A stretch of DNA of 34,777 nucleotides. Source: Brevinematales bacterium. Lineage in GTDB: Bacteria; Spirochaetota; Brevinematia; Brevinematales; JAOACQ01. The translations under genes and the position numbers were made by a program. Positions 1-9,670 of the stretch are shown one piece after another (the stretch's first letter is position 1; every line of letters begins with the position of its first letter). The notes under the pieces were generated by a model, which saw nothing but the letters and a program-made list of their open reading frames with translations, had not been told where the DNA came from and searched no databases. Location: the NCBI GenBank assembly GCA_026417755.1, contig JAOACQ010000113.1:1-34777 (forward strand), read 5' to 3'.

Positions 1-62
1 GGTATGGTATGGACTACAATGAAAAGTATCGTAATCTTCCCTACATTGCTATTTTAGACTAA
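1..62 (+). CDS. hpt: hypoxanthine phosphoribosyltransferase, C-terminal end only (5' truncated by window)
   Basis: Frame 3 reads YGMDYNEKYRNLPYIAILD-stop, the typical HPRT C-terminus (GYGLDYAEKYRNLPYIGVL); hpt upstream of ftsH is a classical gene order. Confidence 0.85.
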   Translation, partial: YGMDYNEKYRNLPYIAILD

Positions 63-80
63 AGTTCAAGGAGATTTTAA

Positions 81-1997
81 ATGGCTAATAAGCAAAAAAA
101 TGGAGATTTTTTATCTCACAATGATAATTCAGCACCATATGTGTTTATTCTGATTATTATAGTTGTGTCAGTGATAGCATTTCTTTTCTTTTCAAGTAAA
201 CCTAAGGAAATTATGTTATCTTATAGTAAGTTTATTAGCTATATTGAGAATGATAGTTTAAGCCAGGTTGTCATAGAAGGTCAAATGATTCGGGGAAAAT
301 TTAAAGCTCCAATAAATAATTATACTTATTTCAGGACTTATCTACCACTTGAGGATAAAGATCTTCTTCCTCTTTTAAAACAACATAATGTAGAGGTAAT
401 AGGAGAGAAATTAAAGGACAATTTTTTGTTTAATACTATATTAGGTTATGTAATAATGTTTCTGTTAATTCTGGGATTTTGGTTCTTGATCAGAGGTGCC
501 CAGGGTGGAGATCCTGGTAAAGCGATGTCTTTTGCCAAGACAAAAGCAAGATTATATAAGGATACAAACAATAAAGTTAAGTTTAAAGATGTAGCTGGTT
601 GTGAAGAGGCTAAAGAAGATTTAAAAGAGATTGTTGAGTTTTTAAAGAATCCTTCAAAGTTTACAGGAATCGGGGCAAGAATTCCAAAGGGAGTTTTGCT
701 TGTTGGTTCTCCTGGGACTGGAAAAACTCTTCTAGCCAAGGCTGTAGCAGGTGAAGCTGGGGTGCCTTTTTTCAGTGTGAGTGGTTCTGAATTTGTAGAG
801 ATGTTTGTTGGTGTGGGAGCTGCTAGGGTAAGAGATTTGTTTGAACAAGGGAGAAAGAATGCACCGTGTATAATATTTATCGATGAGCTTGATGCTGTTG
901 GCCGTTCGAGAGGAACGGGGCTTGGTGGTTCTCATGATGAGAGAGAACAGACTTTAAACCAGATTCTTGTAGAAATGGATGGTTTTGATTCCTCTGAGGC
1001 TTTAATAATTATAGCGGCTACAAATAGGCCAGATGTCTTGGATCCTGCTTTACTTAGGCCGGGGAGATTTGATAGGCAAGTTGTTGTAGACAGGCCAGAT
1101 GTTAAAGCAAGAGAAGAGATTTTAAAGATACATGTAAAAAAGGTCCCACTTGATGAGAATGTTGATTTAAGCGTAATTGCTAGAGGAACTCCTGGTTTTA
1201 CAGGCGCAGATATTGAAAATCTAGTTAATGAAGCTGCTTTGCATGCGGCAAGAGAAAACAAAAAAACTGTATCAATGGATGATTTTGAGTTTGCAAAAGA
1301 TAAAGTTATGATGGGTGCTGAGAGGAGGAGTGCTGTTCTTAGTGAAGAAGAAAAACTTATAACTGCCTATCATGAAGCGGGGCATGCTATAGTTGGACAT
1401 TTGTTACCACTTGTTGATCCAATTCATAAGGTTACAATCATTCCGAGGGGTAGGGCTCTTGGTGTTACGGCAACATTGCCTCTGGATGAAAAAAGGAATT
1501 ATTCAAAAGAGACTTTGATGCAGGAACTCATAGTTTTGTTAGCTGGAAGAGCAGCAGAAGAGGTTAAATTTGGTAAGAAATGGATCTCAACAGGAGCATC
1601 CAATGATATTGAAAGAGCTACAAAAATAGCTAATTCAATGGTTTGTGAATGGGGCATGAGCGATAAACTTGGTCCTGTAACTTATGGAGAGAAAGAGGGT
1701 CCGGTATTTTTAGGTAAGGATCTGGTAACTAAAAAGAATTTCAGTGAAAAAATTCATGAAATTATAGATAATGAGGTTAAAAGTATAGTTACAACTGCTT
1801 ACGAAACTTCAAAAAAGATTATTGAAGATAACATAAAAAAACTTGATGAACTTTCAAACAAGCTACTTGAGAAAGAGGTTTTGAATAGCACAGAAATAGA
1901 AGAGATTATTGGCCCATCTGAAAAGAAAAGATATCCAATCCTTGAGACTATTGGATATAAAAAGAAAAAAAGCAGGATAAAAAATGAAACCAATTGA
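81..1997 (+). CDS. ftsH: ATP-dependent zinc metalloprotease FtsH
   Basis: Two N-terminal TM segments, Walker A GSPGTGKT, Walker [16 protein letters not shown] region, HEAGH zinc motif; RBS aaggag. Confidence 0.98.
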   Translation: MANKQKNGDFLSHNDNSAPYVFILIIIVVSVIAFLFFSSKPKEIMLSYSKFISYIENDSLSQVVIEGQMIRGKFKAPINNYTYFRTYLPLEDKDLLPLLKQHNVEVIGEKLKDNFLFNTILGYVIMFLLILGFWFLIRGAQGGDPGKAMSFAKTKARLYKDTNNKVKFKDVAGCEEAKEDLKEIVEFLKNPSKFTGIGARIPKGVLLVGSPGTGKTLLAKAVAGEAGVPFFSVSGSEFVEMFVGVGAARVRDLFEQGRKNAPCIIFIDELDAVGRSRGTGLGGSHDEREQTLNQILVEMDGFDSSEALIIIAATNRPDVLDPALLRPGRFDRQVVVDRPDVKAREEILKIHVKKVPLDENVDLSVIARGTPGFTGADIENLVNEAALHAARENKKTVSMDDFEFAKDKVMMGAERRSAVLSEEEKLITAYHEAGHAIVGHLLPLVDPIHKVTIIPRGRALGVTATLPLDEKRNYSKETLMQELIVLLAGRAAEEVKFGKKWISTGASNDIERATKIANSMVCEWGMSDKLGPVTYGEKEGPVFLGKDLVTKKNFSEKIHEIIDNEVKSIVTTAYETSKKIIEDNIKKLDELSNKLLEKEVLNSTEIEEIIGPSEKKRYPILETIGYKKKKSRIKNETN

Positions 1998-2940
1998 GGT
2001 TTTTGATAAAATTAAAAAAGAGATATCCAAGGTAATAGTTGGCAATGAAAAAACATTAAAATTTCTTTTTCTTAATATGGTTTGTGGTGGGCACTCTATC
2101 ATAGAGGGTGTCCCTGGTCTTGCCAAGACAATGATAGTAAATGCTCTTGCAAAAACTTTATCTCTTGAGTTTAACAGGATTCAATTTACACCTGATCTTA
2201 TGCCTTCAGATATAACAGGAACTGAAGTTATAGATTTTACAAAGGACAAAAAGGAATTCACCTTTCTTAAGGGGCCGATTTTTGCTAACATTGTTCTTGC
2301 TGATGAGATAAACAGGACACCTCCAAAGACTCAATCGGCTTTGCTTCAGGCTATGCAGGAGAAAAAGGTTACCATACTTGGTAAGACCTATGAACTTCCA
2401 GAGCCTTTTTTTGTTTTTGCCACACAGAACCCCATCGAATATCAGGGGACTTATCCACTTCCTGAGGCTCAACTGGATAGATTTCTTTTTAAAATAGATT
2501 TAAATTATCCTTCAAGAGAGGAAGAAAAACTTATATTGTCTATATGTCAGGAAGAATTGTATAATTTAAAAGAAGTGGTCAAGAAAAAAGATTTGATAAG
2601 TTTGCAATCTAAGGTTAAAGAGGTATATGTAGCTGATAAGGTCAAAGAATATATTGTTGAAATAACTAGAAATTCAAGACCTCCCGAAACGGATTTTTCT
2701 ATTGTGAAAGAATTTATAAGCTGGGGGGCAGGTCCCAGAGCATCGCAAATGCTTTTTGTAGCAGGGAGAGCAAATGCATTAATTAATGGTAAAGATTTTG
2801 TCGATAAAATTGATATAGATGAAGTTATTTTACCTGTGTTAAAACACAGGATTTTTCTGAATTATAGGGCAACTTCTGAGCATATAAGGCCTGAAGACAT
2901 TATTCTGGAAATAAAAAAAGAGGTTGAAAAGAGGATATGA
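1984..2940 (+). CDS. MoxR-family AAA+ ATPase
   Basis: GVPGLAKT Walker A, LADEINRTPPKTQSALLQAMQE, ATQNPIEYQGTYPLPEAQLDRF: MoxR signature. Overlaps the ftsH 3' end by 14 nt. Confidence 0.95.
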   Translation: MKPIEVFDKIKKEISKVIVGNEKTLKFLFLNMVCGGHSIIEGVPGLAKTMIVNALAKTLSLEFNRIQFTPDLMPSDITGTEVIDFTKDKKEFTFLKGPIFANIVLADEINRTPPKTQSALLQAMQEKKVTILGKTYELPEPFFVFATQNPIEYQGTYPLPEAQLDRFLFKIDLNYPSREEEKLILSICQEELYNLKEVVKKKDLISLQSKVKEVYVADKVKEYIVEITRNSRPPETDFSIVKEFISWGAGPRASQMLFVAGRANALINGKDFVDKIDIDEVILPVLKHRIFLNYRATSEHIRPEDIILEIKKEVEKRI

Positions 2941-3656
2941 AAGATAAGTTAAAAATTATTTTTTTAGGCGGGGTTTTTTTACTTTTTTCTACAACTATTT
3001 GGAAAAATGGTAATATTTTTTACAAACAGAAGTTAAGGGAAGGAGATATAATAACTGTCAGATTTTCAGATAAGGCTGTAATGAAGTATAGGATAGAAAA
3101 CAAAAATAGTGCGTATTTAACTAAAAAGGGAAAAAAAGGAAGTGGAAATTTATTCAGTTTTTTCCCTGATATTGAGGCAAAGGAGAATGATACTACTAAA
3201 AATTCTCAAAACTGGACAGTAAATAACGAGAATAATTTTTTGATGAAAGCAAAAGTTATTTCGATAGATGGAGATTATGGTGTTCTTGAAGGTAACAATT
3301 CTATAATAATAGATGGTGAGAAATATGGTTTTAAGTTAAGTGGAGAATTTGTGATTTCTGATCTTGAAGCTGATAATTCGATATTTTCAACTGATATTTA
3401 TAATCTTAATTTTGAGCTTTCGAGGGAAAATTTAAAAAAGGATAATGTGATTGGAGAAGGTGATATTGTTTTTCAGACAAATTATAATGAGATAATTACA
3501 AATAGAGTTTTTGATCCAACAAATAATGTTACAAATATTCAGATAACTACCAATATGTCTTCTTTTGAGATAAAGCTAAAAGGGATTTCTGAAGAGAAAA
3601 AAAGGGAAATAATTATAAATTATGTCAATTCAATTTTGACACATCTTTTTAAATAA
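2937..3656 (+). CDS. hypothetical protein with N-terminal signal/TM anchor
   Basis: ORF with 4-nt overlap (ATGA) to moxR; hydrophobic N-terminus KIIFLGGVFLLFSTTIW; no family recognised. Confidence 0.75.
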   Translation: MKDKLKIIFLGGVFLLFSTTIWKNGNIFYKQKLREGDIITVRFSDKAVMKYRIENKNSAYLTKKGKKGSGNLFSFFPDIEAKENDTTKNSQNWTVNNENNFLMKAKVISIDGDYGVLEGNNSIIIDGEKYGFKLSGEFVISDLEADNSIFSTDIYNLNFELSRENLKKDNVIGEGDIVFQTNYNEIITNRVFDPTNNVTNIQITTNMSSFEIKLKGISEEKKREIIINYVNSILTHLFK

Positions 3657-3667
3657 AAGGGAAATAT

Positions 3668-5530
3668 ATGCTTGAAAAAATAAACTATCCAGAAGATTTG
3701 AAAAAACTTAATCTTAAAGATTTAAGTTTATTGGCAGAGGAGATCAGAAGTTTTCTGATAGAAAAGGTAACAAAAACAGGGGGACATCTTTCTCCCAATC
3801 TTGGTATTGTAGAGCTCACCATTGCACTTCATTATGTTTTTGATGGGCTTAAAGATAGTATTATCTGGGATGTTGGTCATCAGGCATACGTTCATAAAAT
3901 ACTTACGGGTAGAAAAGATAAGTTTGATACCTTGAGGCAGGCTAATGGTTTATCTGGTTATCCAAATCCTATAGAAAGCCCATATGATGTATTTCACGCT
4001 GGTCATAGTTCTACTTCAATTTCTCTTGCTACGGGCATTGCAAAGGCTAAAGTTTTATCAGGAGATGATAGTTATACTATTGCCGTGATTGGTGATGGGG
4101 CTTTTACTGGTGGGCTTGTGTATGAGGCTATAAATACTATTGCCCATGAAAATTTACCAGTGATAATAATTTTGAATGACAACGGCATGTCAATATCTCA
4201 AAATGTAGGTGGTATATCAAAATATCTTTATAAGCTACAGGAAATAAAGTCTTATTTACACTTAAAGTGGGCTTTTGAGAGAGTTTTAAGAAAAAAGTTA
4301 TCAAAGTTTGGTGATGGGCTTGTAAAATTTCTGTATAGGATTAAAGAATCTTTAAAGATGTTATCTATAAAAAGAAATTTCTTTGAAGATCTTGGTATTG
4401 CATATGTTGGTCCAATGGATGGGCATAACATAAAAGTTTTAATAAACACTTTTGAAGAAGTGAAACAAACAAAAAAACCTATTCTTATTCATGTAATTAC
4501 AAAAAAAGGAAAAGGTTATACCCCATCAGAGGAGAATCCCGGTAAGTATCACGGAATAAGTGGGGTAGCTTTAAATTGTGATTCGAGTATTCCACTTAAA
4601 GCAGAAGGGCCTTCTTATTCAGAGGTTTTTGGTAAAAAACTTTGTGAACTTGCTAGAAATGATGGTAAAATATTTACAATTACTGCAGCTATGAAATCTG
4701 GGACAGGTTTAAATGAATTTGCAAATCTTTATCCTGATCGTTTCAGCGATGTGGGAATTACAGAAGATCATGCTATACTTTATGCATCAGGTCTTCAAAA
4801 GAAAGGTTTTAAGCCTGTGGTTGCAATCTACTCTACATTTCTTCAAAGAGCCTATGATGAACTTATTCATGATGTTGGGATAGGTAGGTATAAGATTCTT
4901 TTTTGTATTGATAGAGGTGGGCTTGTCCTTGACGATGGAGAAACTCATCAGGGAATTTTCGATATTGCATATTTAAGAACAATTCCAAATTTTACTATTT
5001 TACTTCCAGCTAGCAAAACTGAACTTGAAATGATGATGGAGTTTGCATTAGAAAATCTTAATGGGCCTATAGCCATAAGATATCCTAAAGATGTAGCTAT
5101 TGATTTGCCAGAATATAATCCACGTAATTATCCAATAGAGATGGGAAAGGGTGTAACAGTAAGAGAGGGTAAAGATATAACAATCATTTCAACAGGCACA
5201 TTATTGGGGGAAGCGTTAAAAGCTGCTGATTTACTTAAAGGTAAAATAGATGTAGGAGTTTATAATTTAAGATTTGCGAAGCCTCTGGACGATAAAATTT
5301 TATCTTTGTTTGATAAAAAGCCGATATTGATTATAGAAGAAGGAATAGAGAATGGAGGTGTGGCGTCCTACCTTCATAATAAATTCATATCTTTTGAACC
5401 ATCAAGGAAGGTAGAAAAGATAACTATAAGAGATGAATTTCCTCCTATAGGTAAAAGAGAAGAGTTATTAAATCTATATAGCTTGACAGGAGAAAAAATT
5501 AAGAGTAAAATAGAGAGTATCTTTTTTTAA
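3668..5530 (+). CDS. dxs: 1-deoxy-D-xylulose-5-phosphate synthase
   Basis: WDVGHQAYVHKILTGR, GDGAFTGGLVYEA..NDNGMSIS, GPMDGHN, FLQRAYDELIHDVG: DXS motifs across the full length. Confidence 0.97.
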   Translation: MLEKINYPEDLKKLNLKDLSLLAEEIRSFLIEKVTKTGGHLSPNLGIVELTIALHYVFDGLKDSIIWDVGHQAYVHKILTGRKDKFDTLRQANGLSGYPNPIESPYDVFHAGHSSTSISLATGIAKAKVLSGDDSYTIAVIGDGAFTGGLVYEAINTIAHENLPVIIILNDNGMSISQNVGGISKYLYKLQEIKSYLHLKWAFERVLRKKLSKFGDGLVKFLYRIKESLKMLSIKRNFFEDLGIAYVGPMDGHNIKVLINTFEEVKQTKKPILIHVITKKGKGYTPSEENPGKYHGISGVALNCDSSIPLKAEGPSYSEVFGKKLCELARNDGKIFTITAAMKSGTGLNEFANLYPDRFSDVGITEDHAILYASGLQKKGFKPVVAIYSTFLQRAYDELIHDVGIGRYKILFCIDRGGLVLDDGETHQGIFDIAYLRTIPNFTILLPASKTELEMMMEFALENLNGPIAIRYPKDVAIDLPEYNPRNYPIEMGKGVTVREGKDITIISTGTLLGEALKAADLLKGKIDVGVYNLRFAKPLDDKILSLFDKKPILIIEEGIENGGVASYLHNKFISFEPSRKVEKITIRDEFPPIGKREELLNLYSLTGEKIKSKIESIFF

Positions 5531-5547
5531 GGTAAGGATTTGTATTG

Positions 5548-6693
5548 ATGCCAAAAAAAACGAAGGTAGAAATAGCCTCAGATATTAAAAATTTAAATCA
5601 TCACTGTCCTGAAGATTTTGTTGTTGGTTATCAAAAGAAGGATAGAGCTTTAAAAATTATAAAGGAAATGAGTGAATTTTTACGGATACTTGATATAAGG
5701 GAAAGTGATATTCTTAAGACAATGATTGTAAGATTTGCTATAGAGAGTGTAGAGGCTTCTGCCGGTTCTTTGATTGTGTATGATAATGATAAAAATATAC
5801 TTACTTACCAAAATACTTTTGTCTATGATAGTAATAATAAAATAATTCTTGATACTTCTATTTTTGAATCATATAGTGAACTTCTTGATGTTCAGATATT
5901 TATTGGAGAAGGTTTGTCAGGGGATGCTTATCTGAAAGGTATTCCTATAATTGTTGAAGATTTAAAGAATAGTATTTATTCAGTTCCTCCACTTGCTAAT
6001 ATTATGAAAATTGACGTGAATTCAGCAATAGCCGTTCCATTAAAGGTTGATAATGAGATACCGGCTGTTCTTGAAATAGTTAAATCAAAAGATAAAGAGC
6101 CACTGACAAAGGACGACCTTGAAACGATAATGATTATAGCAAATTTTGCTTCTGCGACGCTTGAAAATGCAAAATTATTTTTATGGGCTATTCACGATAG
6201 TTTGACAGGTTTATATAACAATCATTATTTTTACAAAGAATTTGAGGATGAGATAGAAAAGAGCAAAAGGTATAACAGGGTGTTTTCTCTTGTTATGTTT
6301 GATATTGATGATTTTAAGCAGATTAATGATAGATATGGACATATAGCGGGAGATAGAGCATTAAGACATTTATCAGATTGTATAAAGAAAACAATCAGGA
6401 AGGATGTAGATATAGCGGCAAGATATGGTGGAGATGAGTTTGTAATAATTTTTCCAAACACTTCTGCAGAAAATGCCCATAAGGTTTCTATGAGGCTTCT
6501 TGAGACTGTGAGAAATACCCCTGTAAATAATGGCGAACATCATTTTAATATTACTTTAAGTATGGGTATTTCTGAATTTCCTAAGGATGGTGATGAAACT
6601 TATTTCTTGTTTAACCATGCTGATGAGGCTCTTTATGAATCAAAAAGAAAGGGTAAAAATAGAATAACTATATACAATCCGTCGGAAAAATGA
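5548..6693 (+). CDS. GAF-GGDEF diguanylate cyclase
   Basis: C-terminal GGDEF domain with intact ARYGGDEF; upstream GAF-like domain (GEGLSGDAYLKGIPIIVEDL..SAIAVPL). ATG start chosen one codon after the TTG used in the ORF track. Confidence 0.93.
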   Translation: MPKKTKVEIASDIKNLNHHCPEDFVVGYQKKDRALKIIKEMSEFLRILDIRESDILKTMIVRFAIESVEASAGSLIVYDNDKNILTYQNTFVYDSNNKIILDTSIFESYSELLDVQIFIGEGLSGDAYLKGIPIIVEDLKNSIYSVPPLANIMKIDVNSAIAVPLKVDNEIPAVLEIVKSKDKEPLTKDDLETIMIIANFASATLENAKLFLWAIHDSLTGLYNNHYFYKEFEDEIEKSKRYNRVFSLVMFDIDDFKQINDRYGHIAGDRALRHLSDCIKKTIRKDVDIAARYGGDEFVIIFPNTSAENAHKVSMRLLETVRNTPVNNGEHHFNITLSMGISEFPKDGDETYFLFNHADEALYESKRKGKNRITIYNPSEK

Positions 6694-7145
6694 GTATATA
6701 CTTATCCATCGGAACAAATCAAGGTGATAAAAAAGAAAATATAAGAAAAGCTCTATGTTATTTAAATGATTTCTGTAAAATATTAAAAATATCAAGATTT
6801 TACAGAACAAAACCATATGGTTATACCAATCAAAAAAGATTTATTAATTTTGCAATTGAGGTAGAATCGAATTTAACACCAGTGGAATTTCTCAAAAAAT
6901 GTCAGTCTATAGAAGAGCTTCTTGGTAGAAAAAGATTAATTAAATGGGGACCAAGGACTATAGATATAGATATTCTATTCTGGAATAATGAAATAATAAA
7001 TATTAAAGAGTTGAATATACCTCATTATGACCTACATAATAGAGAGTTTGTTTTAAAACCGATGCTTGATATAGCCCCAGAGTTTATTCATCCAATTTTC
7101 AGAAAAAGTATTGTAGAGATGTATCAAGAATTGAAGCAAAAATAA
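6690..7145 (+). CDS. folK: 2-amino-4-hydroxy-6-hydroxymethyldihydropteridine diphosphokinase
   Basis: YLSIGTNQGDKKENI, RFYRTKPYGYTNQKRFIN, WGPRTIDIDILFW, PHYDLHNREFVLKPMLDIAPEF: HPPK motifs; 4-nt overlap with the upstream gene. Confidence 0.96.
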   Translation: MSIYLSIGTNQGDKKENIRKALCYLNDFCKILKISRFYRTKPYGYTNQKRFINFAIEVESNLTPVEFLKKCQSIEELLGRKRLIKWGPRTIDIDILFWNNEIINIKELNIPHYDLHNREFVLKPMLDIAPEFIHPIFRKSIVEMYQELKQK

Positions 7146-7170
7146 TTTTTTAAAATTTAACGTAAAAAAA

Positions 7171-7200
7171 TTGACAATTTTAAAAAATAATTCAAAATAT
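7171..7200 (+). promoter_or_regulatory. candidate sigma70-type promoter for the MshEN-like gene (weak -10)
   Basis: TTGACA at 7171-7176; the AT-rich -10 region is ambiguous (aaaata/aaatat at 17-18 nt spacing). Confidence 0.35.
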
Positions 7201-7229
7201 AAAAGTAGTAAAAAAGGAGGCGTCTTTAT

Positions 7230-7715
7230 ATGAAAATAGGAGAGGTTCTGGTTAGACTTGGGTATATCAACAAGAATCAGCTTGAAGCTATAATTATTGA
7301 ACAGGAAGAGGCAAGAAAAAATTCTGAATATCCAGAACCTCTCGGTTCCTTTATGATAAGGAAGGGTATTATTACTGAAGAGCAGCTTGATAATGCTCTG
7401 TGTGAGTATTTCAAGTCCCTTGCCAATGATGAGGGTGAGCCTCCATATGTTAGGGAGACGGCTAAAATAGCTATTAAAGCTCTTGAAAAAAGGGCAAGTG
7501 AAGGGAAGTTGTCTCAGGAAACTAAGTTAACGATATTAAGAAGAATTCAGGATTATGAAGAAAAGATAGCTTTTTATGAAAAGTCGATAAAAAATCTGCA
7601 AACGCTTGAACAGAAGAAAATTGTGAAGGAAACGATAGAAAGGGAAGAAAAAGAGATTAAAAAGATGCTTGAGAAGATAGAAAGTCTAAAAGAGGACCTT
7701 GAGAAATTCTCATAG
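7230..7715 (+). CDS. stand-alone MshEN/GspE N-terminal-like domain protein with coiled-coil tail
   Basis: Tandem motifs KIGEVLVRLGYINKNQLEAIIIEQ and PLGSFMIRKGIITEEQLDNALCEYF, followed by a Lys/Glu-rich helical C-terminus; RBS aaggagg. Confidence 0.75.
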   Translation: MKIGEVLVRLGYINKNQLEAIIIEQEEARKNSEYPEPLGSFMIRKGIITEEQLDNALCEYFKSLANDEGEPPYVRETAKIAIKALEKRASEGKLSQETKLTILRRIQDYEEKIAFYEKSIKNLQTLEQKKIVKETIEREEKEIKKMLEKIESLKEDLEKFS

Positions 7716-7722
7716 AGGCCTG

Positions 7723-8292
7723 ATGATGAAAAAGTTTTTGTTTGCTTTGTTATTGTTGTGTGGGATGATATATCCTGTAAAGAAAGAATTCTCGTATTAT
7801 GGATTAAGGCTTGGTCTTACTATGGAAGAAGCCATCGAAATAATAGAGAATAATGGTATTTTAAAGATAGATGAATCAAGATTTTTTGGGAAGATTAATG
7901 AGCCTGTTCCTTTCATTTTAAAGGCAACTTATAAGCCTTTTATCAATCAGTTTTATCTTCAATTTTACAGTAATGTGGTGTATGGTATCACTATTCAATT
8001 TAATAACTTATATTTTGATTTTTTTACTTTATCTGAAAGGCTAGAAGATGTTTATGGTGTTCCAACCAAAAAGAGTTCAAAGATTGTAGAATGGAGAACC
8101 CTATCAAATTTTCAGAATGTCGCCGGGGTTAATTCTGATATAATATTGAGACTTGAATACCCCTCTACGGTAAAAGTTTTTGATAATATAATACTACTCA
8201 AACTTAACTCTGAAGTAAGCCAGAAAATAATTCTTACTACCAATCAGACATTTATTAATTCCAATAGGAATCTTTTGCTTAATGAGTTTTAG
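7723..8292 (+). CDS. hypothetical exported protein
   Basis: Signal peptide-like MMKKFLFALLLLCGMIYP; no recognised domain. Start moved to the MMKK ATG. Confidence 0.7.
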   Translation: MMKKFLFALLLLCGMIYPVKKEFSYYGLRLGLTMEEAIEIIENNGILKIDESRFFGKINEPVPFILKATYKPFINQFYLQFYSNVVYGITIQFNNLYFDFFTLSERLEDVYGVPTKKSSKIVEWRTLSNFQNVAGVNSDIILRLEYPSTVKVFDNIILLKLNSEVSQKIILTTNQTFINSNRNLLLNEF

Positions 8293-9571
8293 TTTTTCTC
8301 ATTAAAACAGATAGTGCGTGGGCTTCAAGCTCTTCAGAATAAGCGAGTTTACCCACAATTTCAGCATTTTTGTTTATATAATCTTCTGTTACAGAGAGAA
8401 AACTACTTTTTTTTACAAAATCATATACTCCAAGCGGCGAAGAAAAGGTTGCAGTTCCATTTGTTGGTATTACATGGTTTGGTCCTGCGAAATAATCTCC
8501 TAAGGCCACTGGTGTATAGTTACCAATGAAAATAGCCCCAGCATTTTTTATATTTTGCAAAATTTCAAATCTGTCAAGGTTTATCATAACTTCAACGTGT
8601 TCTGGAGCTATGAAGTTTATCGCTTCAAAACCTTCTTGGTAGTTTTTCACCTTAATTGCAAAGGAATAATTTTTTATTGATTTTTCAATGAGTTCGCTAC
8701 GTTTCAACTTTTTTATGATTTTTTCGAGAGCTTTTTCTACTTCTTTTATGAAACTAGTTGAAGTTGAAATGAGTATAACTGTATTATCTCCGGTATGTTC
8801 AGCTTGGGCACAGAGATCTATGGCTATCCATTCAGGATTTGCTGTTTCATCAGCAAATGTTACTACTTCACTTGGACCAGCTATAGAATCAATTCCAATA
8901 ACCCCTGACAGTAATTTTTTGGCTGTTGCAACATAGGCGTTACCGGGGCCAACTATTTTTGCAACGCGAGGTAATGTTTCTGTGCCATAAGCAAAGCCAG
9001 CTATGGCATGAGCACCTCCAAGTTTATAGATTTTGTGAACACCAAGTTTATGTGCTATAGCTATTGCAAGAGGGTTTTTGATTCCACCTGTTTCTGATGG
9101 TGGGGTTGTTAGGATAATTTCTTCTACACCTGCAACTTTTGCAGGAATAATATTCATCAGGGCTGTTGATGGATAGAAGGCTTTTCCTCCCGGGACATAT
9201 GTTAAAACTTTTGAGATAGGGGTAATTTTAAGTCCAAGAGTAGCACCGTCTTTATGATAGAAGAAACTTTCTTCTTTTTGTTTTTCATGGAATTCTTTAA
9301 TATTTTCTGCAGCTTTAAGAAAAAGTTTTAATATTTCACCTTGTTGTTCTTCGGCTTCTTTTGATGCCTTGATTATTTCATCTTCTGTAGCAAGAAAATT
9401 AAACTTTTCTACCCTTACTCCATCAAATTTTTTTGAATAGAAGAGTAAAGCCTCATCCCCCATTTTTTTAACATCTTCAATAATTTTTTGGGTAGAGTTT
9501 ATTATTTCAGGGTTTAATTCTTCTTGCTTTTTAGTTAAAGTTTTAAATTCTTCAAAAGTTCTTATTAACAC
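8279..9571 (-). CDS. hisD: histidinol dehydrogenase
   Basis: YVPGGKAFYPSTALMNIIPAKVAGV, VGPGNAYVATAKKLL, DSIAGPSEV, PEHVEVM, GPNHVIPTNGTATFSSPLGVYDF: HisD motifs. GTG start with RBS ggagag. Confidence 0.97.
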   Translation of the reverse strand: MLIRTFEEFKTLTKKQEELNPEIINSTQKIIEDVKKMGDEALLFYSKKFDGVRVEKFNFLATEDEIIKASKEAEEQQGEILKLFLKAAENIKEFHEKQKEESFFYHKDGATLGLKITPISKVLTYVPGGKAFYPSTALMNIIPAKVAGVEEIILTTPPSETGGIKNPLAIAIAHKLGVHKIYKLGGAHAIAGFAYGTETLPRVAKIVGPGNAYVATAKKLLSGVIGIDSIAGPSEVVTFADETANPEWIAIDLCAQAEHTGDNTVILISTSTSFIKEVEKALEKIIKKLKRSELIEKSIKNYSFAIKVKNYQEGFEAINFIAPEHVEVMINLDRFEILQNIKNAGAIFIGNYTPVALGDYFAGPNHVIPTNGTATFSSPLGVYDFVKKSSFLSVTEDYINKNAEIVGKLAYSEELEAHALSVLMRKTKTH

Positions 9572-9588
9572 TTTGCTCTCCTTTTTTT

Positions 9589-9617
9589 ATTATAAATTAA
9601 AAATTTTTTATTAGCAA
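9589..9617 (-). promoter_or_regulatory. candidate sigma70-type promoter for hisD
   Basis: Minus strand TTGCTA-17 nt-TATAAT, just upstream of the hisD RBS. Confidence 0.55.
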
Positions 9618-9670
9618 ATTAATTCTGAAAAGAGGAACGCTATGGTTAACAAGTCTGGCAAAAATTTTTG

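Noticed and set aside
1-17. GGTATGGTATGG start as a possible tandem repeat or adapter
   Set aside because: Explained by codons for the conserved HPRT C-terminal YGMDY motif.
446-1261. Minus-strand ORFs antisense to ftsH (446-739, 732-935, 932-1261)
   Set aside because: Antisense of a strongly conserved CDS; low-complexity Ser/Ile/Phe composition, no RBS, no family match.
9618-9670. Possible terminator (CAAAAATTTTTG, TAACAA/TTGTTA) downstream of the 119-aa orphan gene
   Set aside because: Short AT-only symmetry, no GC stem or clear U-tract; not distinguishable from background AT richness.
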